Translations under genes and position numbers: made by a program
Source: Desarmillaria ectypa
Taxonomy: Eukaryota; Basidiomycota; Agaricomycetes; Agaricales; Physalacriaceae
Assembly: GCA_030407005.1 (NCBI GenBank)
Contig: JAUDYN010000002.1
Location: 1,984,001-2,048,000, forward strand
Length of the DNA stretch: 64,000 nt
Reading direction: 5' to 3'
Shown here: positions 11,679 to 23,141 of the stretch, piece by piece
Numbering within the stretch: the stretch's first letter is position 1
Layout: the number at the start of each line of letters is the position of its first letter
The notes under the pieces: generated by a model
Told to the model about the DNA's origin: nothing
Seen by the model: the letters and a program-made list of their open reading frames with translations, nothing else
Database searches by the model: none

Positions 11679-13034
11679 ATGTCTTTCTTCAAACCTCAAG
11701 CTCAGACGACCAAGGCGCCACTGAAGCATGTTGTGGATCATGAACTGCAGCCTTGGGTAGAAAAATAGTGCGTTGTTATCCGAGGCATCGTTCTATCGCG
11801 TCTGATGTCCGCAGCCGGCCCAAAACTATCGAAGATGTCTCTGCTCAAGAGCACATTGTCGCCGTCCTCAGAAAGACGCTGACATCGACAAATGTAGGCG
11901 TGCCCTGCTGTCTTTTTGCCTTTATTAACGTGTATCAGCTGCCCCACATGCTATTCTATGGACCACCAGGAACAGGCAAGACGTCGACCATCCTCGCTCT
12001 TGCCTGGCAGCTCTTCGGGTACGCGCTTATTCCTAAATCTAGATTCCCTCCTCAGAAAACAGCTCTATCGCAGGCCGGAAAACTTTCGCAATCGTGTGCT
12101 CGAGTTAAACGCGTCTGACGAACGCGGCATTTCAATTGTTCGCGAAAAAATCAAGAACTTTGCACGCCAAACTCCTCGCGCCCAAACTGTCTCCTCAGAT
12201 GGCAAGGAGTATCCATGTCCACCTTACAAAATCGTCATTCTCGACGAGGCCGATTCCATGACTCAGGATGCCCAAGGTGCTCTTCGTCGTATCATGGAAA
12301 CATACGCGCGCATTACACGGTTCTGTCTTGTCTGCAACTATGTCACCAGGTACGTTCACTCCCGAGTCAACTTTCGCGATTCCAAAAAAAGACACCTAGA
12401 ATTATTGAGCCGCTAGCCTCGCGCTGTTCCAAGTTTCGCTTCACTTCCTTGGATAACCAATCATCATCTAGTCGACTAATGCATATCGCGACTGCAGAGC
12501 ACATCACAGTAGAACCCTCAGTAGTCAAGTCCTTGATCAGTGTTTCCTCCGGCGACCTTCGACGTGCCATCACCTACCTTCAGTCAGCTTCACGTCTGTC
12601 TTCGTCGACAAGCCCTTCAACTCTAATAACGCCCCGGGACGTCCAAGAAATTGCAGGCGTTGTTCCCGATGATATCATCAACAATTTCGCTAGTGTCTTG
12701 GGTATTGACATGGATCAAGCAATGAGTGGTACCACCCCCCAGCCTGGCTTCAAAGGAATAAGATCCGCGGTGAAAGAGATCGTTAGAGAAGGATATTCTG
12801 CATCCCAAGTATTGTCTCAGGTGCTTAGCTCTTTTCACCACTACATACACTCGTCCTAATATCGTCTTGCGGTAGCTTCATGATCTCGTGGTACTACATC
12901 CCACCTTGAACGCTAGGCAGAAATCGCAATGCGGTCTCATTTTCGCTGAAGCAGATAAGGCACTTTGTGATGGAGCAGACGAGGAACTATGGATACTAGA
13001 AGTTGGCTTACGCATCAATAAAGCTGTCTCATAG
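11679..13034 (+). CDS. RFC2: replication factor C subunit 2 (yeast Rfc2 / human RFC4 type)
   Basis: AAA+ clamp-loader subunit that helps load PCNA at primer-template junctions. Spliced reading gives [11 protein letters not shown]..., then [17 protein letters not shown] (RFC box II), Walker [11 protein letters not shown] (about 11960-11990), [11 protein letters not shown], Walker B ILDEADSM (about 12237-12260), the arginine-finger motif SRCSKFRF after the intron at about 12351-12395, and GDLRRAIT. The C-terminal collar ends in [13 protein letters not shown], close to the human RFC4 ending, which separates it from Rfc3/4/5. Short introns interrupt the gene near 11757, 11892, 12018, 12351 and 12820. 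Stop is TAG at 13032-13034. It shares its promoter with the CAF-1 large subunit. Confidence 0.92.
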
Positions 13035-13234
13035 TCTTCCCGCACGCTAGATTATTTTTGCCTATTGTATGCCTAGATGGAGCTATTTCTCATCGATATT
13101 TACACATATTACACTAATATCGATAGACCATCAAGCATTCGACGCGAGAGCGAAAGCATCAAGTTAGTTCAGTAAAACGTTATGTAAATGCAAACATCGA
13201 GAACACAATACAACTGCCTGTTTTTTGGGGTCGC

Positions 13235-15497
13235 TCACCGGATGCCAGCAGTGGCTTTTTGCAAGGCCCGTTTAATACCGAGCTGCGCCTTCTTCAACTC
13301 ATCGGCAGTAGAGTCCTCAATCTCTAACTTCTCAAGTGCCCTGGCCAACTCAGCCTCCACCTGCGACTTGGCACCCCGCTTAAGCTTCATACCAATTTCA
13401 GGTGATGTGATGGTGCCTTCGACTTGATGAATGTACGCTTCGAGATCCGACTTAGCTTCGTGGCGAGCAGAGAACTCCTTGTCAGCCATCTTGAATTGCT
13501 CGGCATCTTTAATCATCTGGTCGATTTCAGCGGAGGACAGACGGCCGACAGAGTTTGTGATACCTGGAATAAACGTGGATAAGAAAGTAAAAAAGGAATA
13601 ATCTGAAAAATCGTACTGATTGAGGCTTTGCGACCAGATGCACGATCCTGAGCAGAGACCTTCAAGAGACCATTCGCGTCCACTTCGAAGGTGGTAACCA
13701 GCTCGGCCTGACCCCGAAGCATAGGAGGAATGCCGGTAAGCTCAAACTCCCCAAGCAACCTGTTGTCCCGACACTGGGTACGCTCTCCTTCGTAGCTGAG
13801 AAAAGGGAGTTAGCACAAAAAGGGCGAGGAAAGGGAGTTAACTTACACAGGGAAAGTGACAGTGGTTTGGTTGTCCTCGACTGTGGTGAATGTCCGGGAC
13901 TTGTTGGTAGGAATGGGGGTATTGCGAGGTACAACAACACCGAAGACGTCGCCTTGCATAGCAACACCAAGCGATAGAGGAGCAACATCGAGAAGGAGGA
14001 GATCCTTGGTTTGTTCGGATGTCTGGCCAGTCAAGACAGCGGCTTGGACGGCAGCACCGTATGCGACAGCTTCGTCAGGGTTGATAGACTTGTTGAGCTG
14101 ACGGCCACCGAAGTACTCCGAAACGAGGGCCTGGATTTTAGGAATACGCGTGGAACCACCGACGAGAACGATGTCGTCAACCTTCTCACGGGGCATCTTG
14201 GCATCCTTCAAGACCTTCTCGACGGGGTCAAGAGTGGACTTGAACATCGCAGCGTTGATCTCCTCGAAACGGGCACGCGTGATGTTGGCAGAGAAGTCCT
14301 CACCCTAAAGCATGTCACGTCAGCTGGAAGAATTTTTTGATAAGAAAGCGGTAATACCTGGAACAAGGAGTCGACTTCAACAGTGGTTTGCGCAACGCTG
14401 GATAGAGTCCTCTTAGCACGCTCGCAAGCACTCCTTAGACGACGAAGGGCACGGGCATCATCTGAGATATCAAGTTTTGATTTCCTCTTGAACTCGTTCT
14501 TGAAGTGCTCAAGCAGAGTGTTATCAAAATCTTCACCACCCAAGTGAGTGTCACCGGCGGTAGCCTTAACGGCAAACACGCCGCCGCTGATGTTGAGAAG
14601 AGACACATCGAAAGTTCCACCGCCAAGATCGAAAATCAAGACGTTCTTCTCGGTCTTGCTTTGACGGTCCAAACCGTAAGCGATGGCGGCAGCCGTGGGC
14701 TCATTGATGATACGGAGGACCTCCAAACCAGCAATAGCACCAGCATCCTTGGTAGCGAGACGTTGGGAGTCGTTGAAGTATGCCGGGACGCTGTCAAGAA
14801 AACATGAGCAATACAGCAGGCGCCATTAAGGGACTAACATACGTGACGACGGCCTTCTTCACAGTTTTGCCGAGCTTAGCCTCGGAGATTTCTTTCATCT
14901 TCGTGAGGACCATGGATGAGATTTCCTGGGGGCTGAAGGTTTTGTCCTCGCCAAGGTAGTTGACCTTGATCAGAGGAGATCCATCCTTCTCCACAACCTC
15001 AAAAGGCCAGTGGAGCATATCCTGATGAGATGAAAGATGGAGTTTCTTCGTCTTTGGGGGATGGATAAAATTTTCATACCTTCTTCACATCGGGATCACT
15101 GGATACTTGGTGAGAAGGACTAGAAGGAACGAAAACAAAGGCACTCAACTCGAAACGACGACCAATGAGCCGCTTAGCATCAAAAACTGTGTTGCGAGGG
15201 TTCATAGCAGCTTGATTTTTTGCGGCGTCGCCGATCAATCGCTCTTCAGCAGAGAAGGCGACATAAGACGGTGTCGTCCGGTTACCCTCTGAGGATCAAT
15301 GAGTATAAGTTTGAACCAGTATGAGAAAAAAGGCAGCTCACGGTCGTTGGCGATGATCTCTACTCGGTCGTTCTGCCAGACACCAACACATCTACGTAGA
15401 CCCCATGAACAGCATCCAAATGGCATGAAAAGAGAGAAACATACGAGTATGTGGTACCGAGATCAATACCGACAGCGCCATCGAAGAGGTCATCCAT
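13235..15497 (-). CDS. SSB1: SSB-type ribosome-associated Hsp70
   Basis: Hsp70 of about 610 residues. Start [18 protein letters not shown]; the second exon opens with [16 protein letters not shown] and the third with [12 protein letters not shown]. ATPase signatures [14 protein letters not shown] and [11 protein letters not shown] are intact, as is the interdomain linker [13 protein letters not shown]. The C-terminus ends in [10 protein letters not shown] with no EEVD motif and no ER retention signal or leader. Together with [17 protein letters not shown] this identifies the SSB class, which binds translating ribosomes and nascent chains with the Zuo1/Ssz1 complex, rather than cytosolic SSA, BiP or mitochondrial forms. 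It is divergent from the mitoribosomal uS2m gene (136 bp). The stop is TGA at 13235-13237. Confidence 0.92.
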
Positions 15498-15633
15498 TTT
15501 GAAGAAGTGGGAAGGGAGGGAGGGGATTGGAACACCGGTTGCGTTGTGGAAAGGAAGAAAAAAAAAAATTTGGCCCAAAATCGATGGCTGAAGTAAGCAG
15601 CTGTAAGCAGAGCACAGCCACCGCCGTTTTCTT
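15498..15633. promoter_or_regulatory. bidirectional promoter SSB Hsp70 / uS2m
   Basis: 136 bp between divergent start codons, with purine-rich tracts at about 15503-15525 and an A-run at 15556-15568. I see no perfect heat-shock element array, as expected for an SSB-type gene co-regulated with ribosomal genes. Confidence 0.45.
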
Positions 15634-16694
15634 ATGCTCTCACATCACGCAGGCAACTTGGTCAAGCAATGTATACCAGTCAAATGGTTCGCTCGTAGCT
15701 TGTACAGACTTTCCGCCACCGACGGTGAGCCTGAAAATAAGCGCCTTGAGACGGCCCATGACTGGACTGAGTTCCAGATGGATCGTGTCCAGCGGACAAC
15801 ACTGAGTGCGTCCTGTTTCACCCCATTTATATTTTTTTTTACCAAGTTCTGTTTTCCCTAGTCAAACTCATGGAGCAGTATGGCTCCACACAAACCCGCG
15901 AAAATACCTGGACATTACGGGATTCTCTTCGAAGACCCCCAGCAGAAGCTACCTTGTCTGCCCTTCTCGCAACTGGCGCTCACTTTGGCCATGCAGCCTC
16001 TATTATGAACCCTAATTTCATGTCATATGCCTATGGTGTGAGAGCAGGCATCACCATCATTGATATGGATCGTACACTACCTCTACTTCGTCGCGCAGTC
16101 AACCTTGTTCGTTCGGTTGCACACAACCGTGGACAAATAGTCTTCGTTGGCACACGACCAGATATTCGCCCCGTGGTTGAGAAGGCTGCTAGACGTGTAG
16201 GACGCCAGGGATATCATGTCGGCGAGCGGTGGCTGCCAGGCACATTGACCAACAAGTTCCAAATGTTCGGCGAGGAAACCGTGACCAAAAATAAGGTTGT
16301 GCCAGACCTTGTCATTCTTCTCAACCCTCTCGCAAACATGAATGCAATTCGTGAATGCGCTGTCGAACACGTTCCCACCATTGGGATCATCGATTCTAAT
16401 GCCGACCCCCGCCTCGTTATGTACCCCATACCTGCCAACGACGAAAGCACACGTACGGCCGAGCTTATTGCTGGGATACTCAGCGTTGCCGCCAGAGAGG
16501 GCGTTGCTATCAGACAGCAAGTGTTGCAGATGCCAGACTTGTGGGAGATAGACGAGAGAATGAAGAAGACCATTCAGGCAGATATACCCGATATTGACTT
16601 GGATAACGATCCCTACGCCGACGATGAGTCTTCCCATGATAGGTCTCAAAGAAGGCCACCGCAAAAGCCCGACAGGCATAGTTGGGATTATTAA
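15634..16694 (+). CDS. MRP4: mitochondrial small-subunit ribosomal protein uS2m
   Basis: Two exons, 15634-15805 and 15862-16694, give 334 residues. The first exon encodes a basic, Ser/Arg-containing leader (MLSHHAGNLVKQC...ARSLYRLS) typical of mitochondrial import. The second carries the ribosomal protein S2 core: ATGAHFGHAASIMNP, VFVGTRPDIRPVVEKAA, the KVVPDLVILLNP segment, and EHVPTIGIIDSNADP. A charged fungal-type C-terminal extension follows. The product belongs to the mitochondrial 37S/28S subunit. The start is the first ATG in frame with the leader; another frame opening at 15581 lacks the S2 continuation. The stop is only 32 bp from the TRP2 stop on the other strand. Confidence 0.93.
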
Positions 16695-16726
16695 TATTGA
16701 ATACACATTTCATTGCTCTATCCATA

Positions 16727-18491
16727 TTACTTTGTCTGTCCTCGCTGAATTTCGTGCCAATATTCTGCAAAGTAGGAGCATAAGCTTCGAAATCTCTAGT
16801 ATAAGCAGGTAGCTCTTACGTTCTGCTTGCTCTAAGGCTCTTACGTTCCCTTTCAGTTTGTTGATGGTCTCGATGTATTCGTCCTCCTCTTCGCTATCAA
16901 AGACTATCCCCCCTCCTGCTTGAAGGTATGCTGTACCATCTTTAAACACCATCGTTCGGATAGCAATGCACGTATCCATTTCGTCAGCTGAAAAATCGAA
17001 ACGGCCAACCGCGCCTGCGTAAACGCCGCGACGTTCTTTTTCAAGCGACGATATGATTTCAATGGCTTTGATTTTGGGTGCACCGGATACTGTCCCGGCA
17101 GGGAAGATTGAGCGGAATGCATCAAACCTAAATCAATCATCAGAAAACTTCCGGAAATCTGCAGCAAGCAAACCTGGTCAAGCCTTCACGCAGTGTTCCA
17201 GAGACTTGAGACGTCAAATGTATCACATGGCTGAATTTTTCGACCCTCATGAGATGGTCCACCTTGACTGACTTGGGTTCACAGACACGGTTCACGTCAT
17301 TTCGGGCCAGGTCTACGAGCATTATATGCTCTGCACGGTCTTTCTCGGAAGCTGACAAGATAGCCCCTAGCTTAGCGTCCTCTTAAAGCAGATGTCAGGA
17401 GGTATGAAGAAGACAAATGCAGTCGCTAACCTTCTGGAGTCTTGCCGCGCCTTGTTGTTCCTGCGATGGCGTGGTTGAACACGACGTTTTTCGCGACTTT
17501 GCAGAGCGTTTCAGGACTCGCGCCAACGATTTGCAAGTCCCCACAGTCAAGATAAAACATGTATGGACTCGGATTGACCTGCCGCAAGTGCCGATATGCA
17601 TTGAACGGGTGCAGAGATGTAGGACGCGCAAGCCGTTGAGATGGTACGGCCTGGATGATATCCCCCGCTACTATATGGCTCTTCAACTTGGTAACAAATG
17701 ACTCGTATCCCTCCTTCCCCACATTAGACACGCCTTCAACGCCTAATGTGGTTATCGAGGGCTGGGCAACTTCGGGAGTAGTGTTTACTAGGAGGACCTT
17801 GGCTAGTCTCCGAGCCTTGGCCACAGCAGTTTGATACACGAAAGACAAACTTCCGGTGTCAGCATTTTTGGGGCTGAACACATGGGATACGACTTTCAAA
17901 GTCTGGAATATGTGGTCGTATACAATGAGAGTGTCGACGAGCATGAAAACAGTTTCGGGTATCTGCAAGGTATCCTTGAGTTCGCAAGCTGTCTTGGGCT
18001 CAAAATGCTGGATACAATCATAAGATATGTAACCGATAGCACCGCCAGTGAATGTGGGGATTTCGGGAATCTTGACGTATTGGTACAGAGATAATTCCTT
18101 CTGGAGAACGGACATGGGATCACCATTGTGTTCCTCGCCAGGGCCCGTTTTGATGACTTTGAAGGGATCTAGTGGTCATTTAAAACGGTGCAACGAGAAA
18201 AGCAAGTACTACTCACCAGCACCGATGAAGCTATATCGACCAATGCTTTCCCCACTGATACCAGATTCCAGAAGGAAACTGTATTTTGAATCCTTGGCGA
18301 TGCGCAGGTAGGCCATACATGGTGTTATCAAATCTGCTGGCAGTTCGACATAGACGGGCACGCAATTTCCTTGTTTTTCCTCGACGATGAGCTGCTCAAC
18401 TGTTTCCAGAGGAGGATATGCGGGAAGGCTCTGGATGGGATGAATTAGTTCAGCGGCTCAAGTGCTTGCAGTGACTCACTCGAACATCCAT
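16727..18491 (-). CDS. TRP2: anthranilate synthase component I
   Basis: Converts chorismate to anthranilate with a glutamine amidotransferase partner, the first step of tryptophan synthesis. The N-terminal part carries [11 protein letters not shown], including the LLES motif that binds feedback tryptophan, so allosteric inhibition is predicted. The chorismate-binding domain shows [69 protein letters not shown] and [10 protein letters not shown] in the right order. The end ([14 protein letters not shown]) needs an intron at about 16768-16820; without it the frame runs on to 16710. The start [17 protein letters not shown] at 18489-18491 uses a two-exon N-terminus with a GTGAGT donor. Slightly longer N-termini are possible. 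It is divergent from SHQ1. Confidence 0.93.
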
Positions 18492-18607
18492 CAGCACAGC
18501 GTAGAAGGGAACAGCGTCAGTTAGGAGCAAATGGCAAAGACTAAGTACAAATACCGGTCAAATATTTGAAAGTCCAAGCGTGACTCACTCGCGATCCAGT
18601 TCCGTCC
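18492..18607. promoter_or_regulatory. bidirectional promoter TRP2 / SHQ1
   Basis: 116 bp separate the TRP2 and SHQ1 start codons. A GCN4-like TGACTCA occurs at 18583-18589 (gtgactcactc), consistent with general amino-acid control of TRP2. Similar tgactca strings at splice donors in this genome make chance occurrence possible. Confidence 0.4.
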
Positions 18608-20224
18608 ATGATCACCCCGCGATTTTCGTGTCGTCAAACCGTCGAGTCTATCATTATCTCTATCTACTGTCCATCTGTCAGGGTGAGTTGCAGGTCTGCG
18701 ACTCTAGGCTTTTGCTGAAAGAATTCCAGGCATCGGACGTCGAGTTGAATGTCGACGACACTCTGTTCACGCTTCATATAAATCCCTATTTCTTGCGCCT
18801 TAATTTCTCTCACGCTCTACTTGAGGACGACCAGTCATCGGCGACATACGATGGCGGAACGGGCTACCTGACTATTGTGCTAACAAAGCAGACTCGAGGG
18901 CAAGAATTCCGTGATTTGGATCTTTTGGCAAAACTGTTGGCACCTCGCCCAACGAGCAATGAAGTCAAAATCGAAGTACTTGAATCGAGCCCTGAAGATA
19001 ATAACGATCTCGTTGCGAAAACCCAAGCTCTTAGCATCGAGCCCGATGTATTAGAAGGTTTCCCCTTGCTCTCACCTTCATGGGAATGTGTTGACGATCT
19101 TGACCAGCTGCCCAAAATGATTGGCAGATACCTCAGACTGTTCCTGACCTTCTACCTCCCCTACATTTATCAACATCCTACGGCTTTTTGAATCGACATT
19201 CGGGATACTTCGTCCATGTTACTCACACTGAAAATGAAGTAAACGAATTAGGCGCCGAAGCGGAACAGTTGTCGCCTGAGGAAAGACGTCACAAACGCAT
19301 ACAGCACGAGGATGATAAATGGAATGAAGAACATTACATGTAAAGTCTTCTCGATTGATCGTGCACTGCAACCAACATGCGTTCTAGGGCAGACTTCGCA
19401 GAGTCCGATAATATCGAACCGTTGTTGTCGTGGTCCCATCCTCATATCAAAGCCTCCGGCGATTTCCAGTTTACTGAGGCCGAGGAACTCGTCATGCTGA
19501 ATCTACCGCGAGTAGAGTGTAAGGCGCCATTTTTCTCCTAGCGGCTTTACGTTGACCTGATACGCGGCAGTTCTCGCGACCGCAATGGAAATGCACAATC
19601 TGTATTTAACTCTGATCAACCTTTTATTTTCGTATTCATACGAGACCCGGACCACGGACTACGACTTCACTCCCGAAAGTGCTTGGACGATCAGTTCTCT
19701 AACACCCTGTTTCTCAGCGCTAGATCCCCCACCTTACTGCGATCAAGCCCTCGCCCATGCGGACATCTTTTCACTATCTGAAATTGCTTCGACCTTCGTT
19801 GCGTCGTATAGACGCTGCCTCACCTTTCCACTTTACCGCTCCTTTGCTCTGGCCGAGCGGTGTCGTTTAGATGTCGCCGAGCTGCTACTGAAAGGCAGAA
19901 GGACACTGGCCCAATGCCTATTGGAAATAAAGGACATCTTAGACCGTCATGAGGTCTATTACATTTACAGCAAAATATGGGTGAACGATTTTTGTGTCTG
20001 GATTCAAGCCTATGCCAAGTACGACATCCTTCTGTTTCTACGATACCCGGGCTGATAACCATTATAGGGATGAAACTCTGCAACTATTAGGGAAATCCGT
20101 GAAATCCGCAAAAATAGCCAAGTCTTCGATTGGTTGGGATCTCGAACAACTTGAGGCATTGGTCCTTGATGCCCAAGTAAGGAGCTCAGACAGTGACGAA
20201 GATTCGGACGATGATGACATCTGA
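18608..20224 (+). CDS. SHQ1: H/ACA snoRNP assembly factor SHQ1
   Basis: Chaperone for the dyskerin/Cbf5 pseudouridine synthase before H/ACA RNP assembly. The protein opens with MITPRFSCRQ, the canonical SHQ1/CS domain start, and after a GTGAGT intron continues VRASDVELNVDDTLFTLHINPYFLRLNF. The Shq1-specific domain follows through several short exons: YGFLNRHSGYF (about 19190), RVEFLATAMEMHNLYLTLINLLF (splice across 19521-19570), YSYETRTTDYDFTPESAWT, and a long helical section containing RSFALAERCRLD. The C-terminus is acidic (SDSDEDSDDDDI). Length and order match the family. Confidence 0.88.
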
Positions 20225-20986
20225 TGGCCCTGCGCCAGGTTGAGGACGCTGCCCGCTTCCCGTCACAATCACCGAATTTGAGCGCATCTGCGTGTTAACA
20301 TCGGATATTAGCTCTCCCGTTTTTGACGACGACGTTAGGTTGATCGATTGGCGTGACTCCTTATCTCAATCGAGTCTACTTATAGTACGTCAAACGCCGG
20401 AGCCGTGTTCTGTATAGACATCAAGTAGACATAACGACTTGATCAATGTATATATGTCGGATCTGGTTAGTTCTTCTCAAGGGTTACTATCAAATTTCCA
20501 CCGAGTTTGTAAAATGATTTACATATGCCTAAACCTGACCTTTCTGGCTCTCGTGGCGCCTTCGGCACATTAACGACATGTCCACGTTCACGAGTCTGAC
20601 GACACTTCGCCGACAAATATACTCTATCGATAACATGCCACCACTTAGGTTTCACCGTATCTGGTATGTCTTGTCCTAGGTGCGCTCACAAGTCAAATCA
20701 TCCCATGTTTGATGTCTGGACCATTGAATTCCAAAGCATCCGATGACCGCCATTAGCCTTCCGTTTCATCCGTATACGTACGTATTACGATACTTGTGCA
20801 TCTGCCCATGCTCAGGTTGGAACATAAATATCATCTCCGGATTACTTCCTCGTTCCGAACATTCGCCAAGTCCATATGCAGCCATCCACTTGACGGATGT
20901 CAGATGCTCCATATCGAAAGCGAATATTAATGCGAATGAATAAGTGTCCGAAACATACGATGATTATAACGAGATATGGCGTTATT
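20225..20986. other. convergent intergenic region without a supported gene
   Basis: About 760 bp between the SHQ1 stop and the SLC35F6-like stop. It should contain two 3' UTRs. Short open frames on both strands show no motif or splice structure. I see no tRNA-like T-arm or repeat. Confidence 0.5.
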
Positions 20987-22961
20987 CTAAGCCGTACGGA
21001 CAGATGGCTTCCTGGCATGAGCTGTCTGCTCTTCGGGAACCACGTCAAAACCACTCTGCCCGAGATCTGCCGGAAGGGCGGCTGTCTCATCCAGTGGAGA
21101 TGATAGAAGACCTTCTTCTTCTGGTAGACGGTTCTGCTCGGTGGTTGCGGGCAGTAAAAATGACGGAGTAGGAACGAGCCCGTTGAACATGAACTGTGAC
21201 AAAGATTAGTGCGCACTGGCTTGTAAATCAGATGCAATAATATTACCGTGCCGTAGCTGTGCACGAAATTTTAGTCTATAAATGACTCGGAAGGACATGA
21301 AACTTACACCAATAGTGAAAATCCGAGAACCTGCAATAATGAGACTGGCCACAGAAGTTTTTCCCAGCCCAATCCTAAGCTAATTATCCAAATAGAGAGC
21401 GTCCTGCAGGTGTCTGTCAAAGAGCGAGCGGTCGCGCTGACATGTCGCGTAACACTAAGCCCAAAATAATTGAACAAGGAAATGCTGCATGCAATGGCAA
21501 TACCAGAATACAACACAGAAGGTGTGTCAATCATCTGGTGCCAGCCTCGGGGGATATCAAAGAACGTCGACTGCTTGGAGACGGATGGTATAGAGAGGAT
21601 GGGGAGAATCAGTAGAATGGAAATAGCACCGAACAAGCCTTCGTAGCCAACAGCGACCAGAGGGGGAACAGAATATTGACCTGGAGATTTAAATCATTAG
21701 ATCCGACGTATACACAGGAAAATCTCGGTTACAAACCCATGATCTTCTCTATAATACGATGGAATTGGATGGGGAAAACATTACATAGTAAGGAATGATG
21801 ACGGACCTTCAACAACAAACTGAGTTGCCGTGCTAAGATGAATGTCAGTCAAGTGTATTAGGTATCCATGGTGAGGTTAGCTTTACAAAATTTGCGCAAA
21901 GAGTATGAAGAAGATGCCTAAAGTGAGTTATTATGAAAGCCTGCCAAAAACGCGGGAGAAAAACCATACCGACGAGAACAGTAGTGGCCTCGGGTTTCTC
22001 GATAGGCTCTGGCGGCGGCAAGTCGGAGCTGGCTGACGCGATCCAGGTTGGCATAGACTGCCCAACAAATTCTTTGACGGCGTCTTTAATGAGCGACCCG
22101 CTGAAACCGACTAATCCGACACCAGACATAACCACAATAAGGGACACCCATCTAGAGTTGAAATTCAACTTAGAACGAAGAGATATGTAAGTGGAAACAG
22201 GAGACTGAACTGGTACAACCAAAGCCGGCGGCGAAGGAACGCGACACTAAAGAAACCAACAAACAAGACAAGGGCTCCCCGGGTCATCTGATAGATTGAT
22301 ACAGGTGTATACAGCAGCCCAACGTTCATCAGCTGGGGAAGTTGAGATGAAACCTGGGTCGATATCACACGAGTTGCATACGTACGGTGGTTCCAGTGAG
22401 GTCACACGCCGCGGGAATCCACAGGAGCAAAACCTTGGCGCCAGTAAGAGACTGAGGTGCGTTCTTGAGAGGGATTGACGCTCCGAGTTGGGAGTCGGTA
22501 TCAAGATGAATAGAAGGTGTTCGATGCCTAGATTGGATCCACGTGTATAGTACGGGAAGGAAACCTTAGCCAACTGAGTCAATCAAGCGACCCAGATACG
22601 AAGATTGCACCTACATAGCATTTCTCCGACTGATACGGTGTATCGTAAACTAGACAACAAGAAGAGCGAGTATCAACACTGACCAAACATCTGCAGAGTC
22701 TGCCATACAGGCTGTTCATACAGAACACGATGGCTGACATCCGGGTCGTCACAGTTCTCGACACATTGCATATCCTGAAGGTCGGTTAACAGGGGCCTAC
22801 CAGAATGGATCGGCTACTATACCTGCCATTTGCTCCAAAGTGAATTACTGGAGCCCTAGATAAGAATATCAGCAAGGTAAAGAACGGGAATGCGAATGGT
22901 ATACAGTAAGTATCATGCCTGCCAGCAGGAAGGGAATGTAGAGAGAATGCATCGAGGGCAT
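20987..22961 (-). CDS. SLC35F6-like drug/metabolite-type membrane transporter
   Basis: Multi-pass transporter of the SLC35F6 (TANGO9-like) group of the DMT superfamily. Spliced N-terminus MPSMHSLYIPFLLAGMILT / GSSNSLWSKWQ / DMQCVENCDDPD, then TLQMFVGEMLC, IPAACDLTGTT, LMNVGLLYTPVSIYQMTRGA, VFFSVAFLRRRLW-type helices, and FGLSVTRHVSATARSLTDTCRT followed by IWIISLGLGWE. The C-terminal tail is long, hydrophilic and acidic (ends near 20987). About ten hydrophobic helices are expected, located in Golgi, lysosome/vacuole or mitochondrial membrane by family precedent; the substrate is not known. A 10-nt exon (21247-21256) supplies the VYGT of the last helix. It is divergent from the arrestin gene. 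Confidence 0.82.
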
Positions 22962-23141
22962 GGTGGAGGACGGGAGGCGACGTAGACAAATAGGCAACCG
23001 GTGTATTTAAATTAAGAACTCCGGCTGAGACATATGTGAAATAAATAAATAAATAATTTCGCTTCTGTACTATATGGCTCCAAATCTCCTGCTTCTTGAC
23101 GAACTTCTTGGACCTCCCACTGCTCCCCCCTCCCAATTCGA
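22962..23141. promoter_or_regulatory. bidirectional promoter transporter / arrestin gene
   Basis: 180 bp between divergent start codons. It contains an (AAAT) tetranucleotide run at about 23039-23056, which may vary in length among strains. Confidence 0.45.

Noticed and set aside
16083..16706. A 207-codon open frame opposite uS2m
   Set aside because: It lies wholly within the conserved uS2m exon and has no recognisable motif; codon-driven shadow.
18590..18611. A second TRP2 start on the minus strand at 18607-18609 that would overlap the SHQ1 start in a shared CATG
   Set aside because: The short exon it opens ends in phase 0, and every acceptor before the conserved N-terminus would need phase 2 or meet a stop. 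The start at 18489-18491 works without strain.
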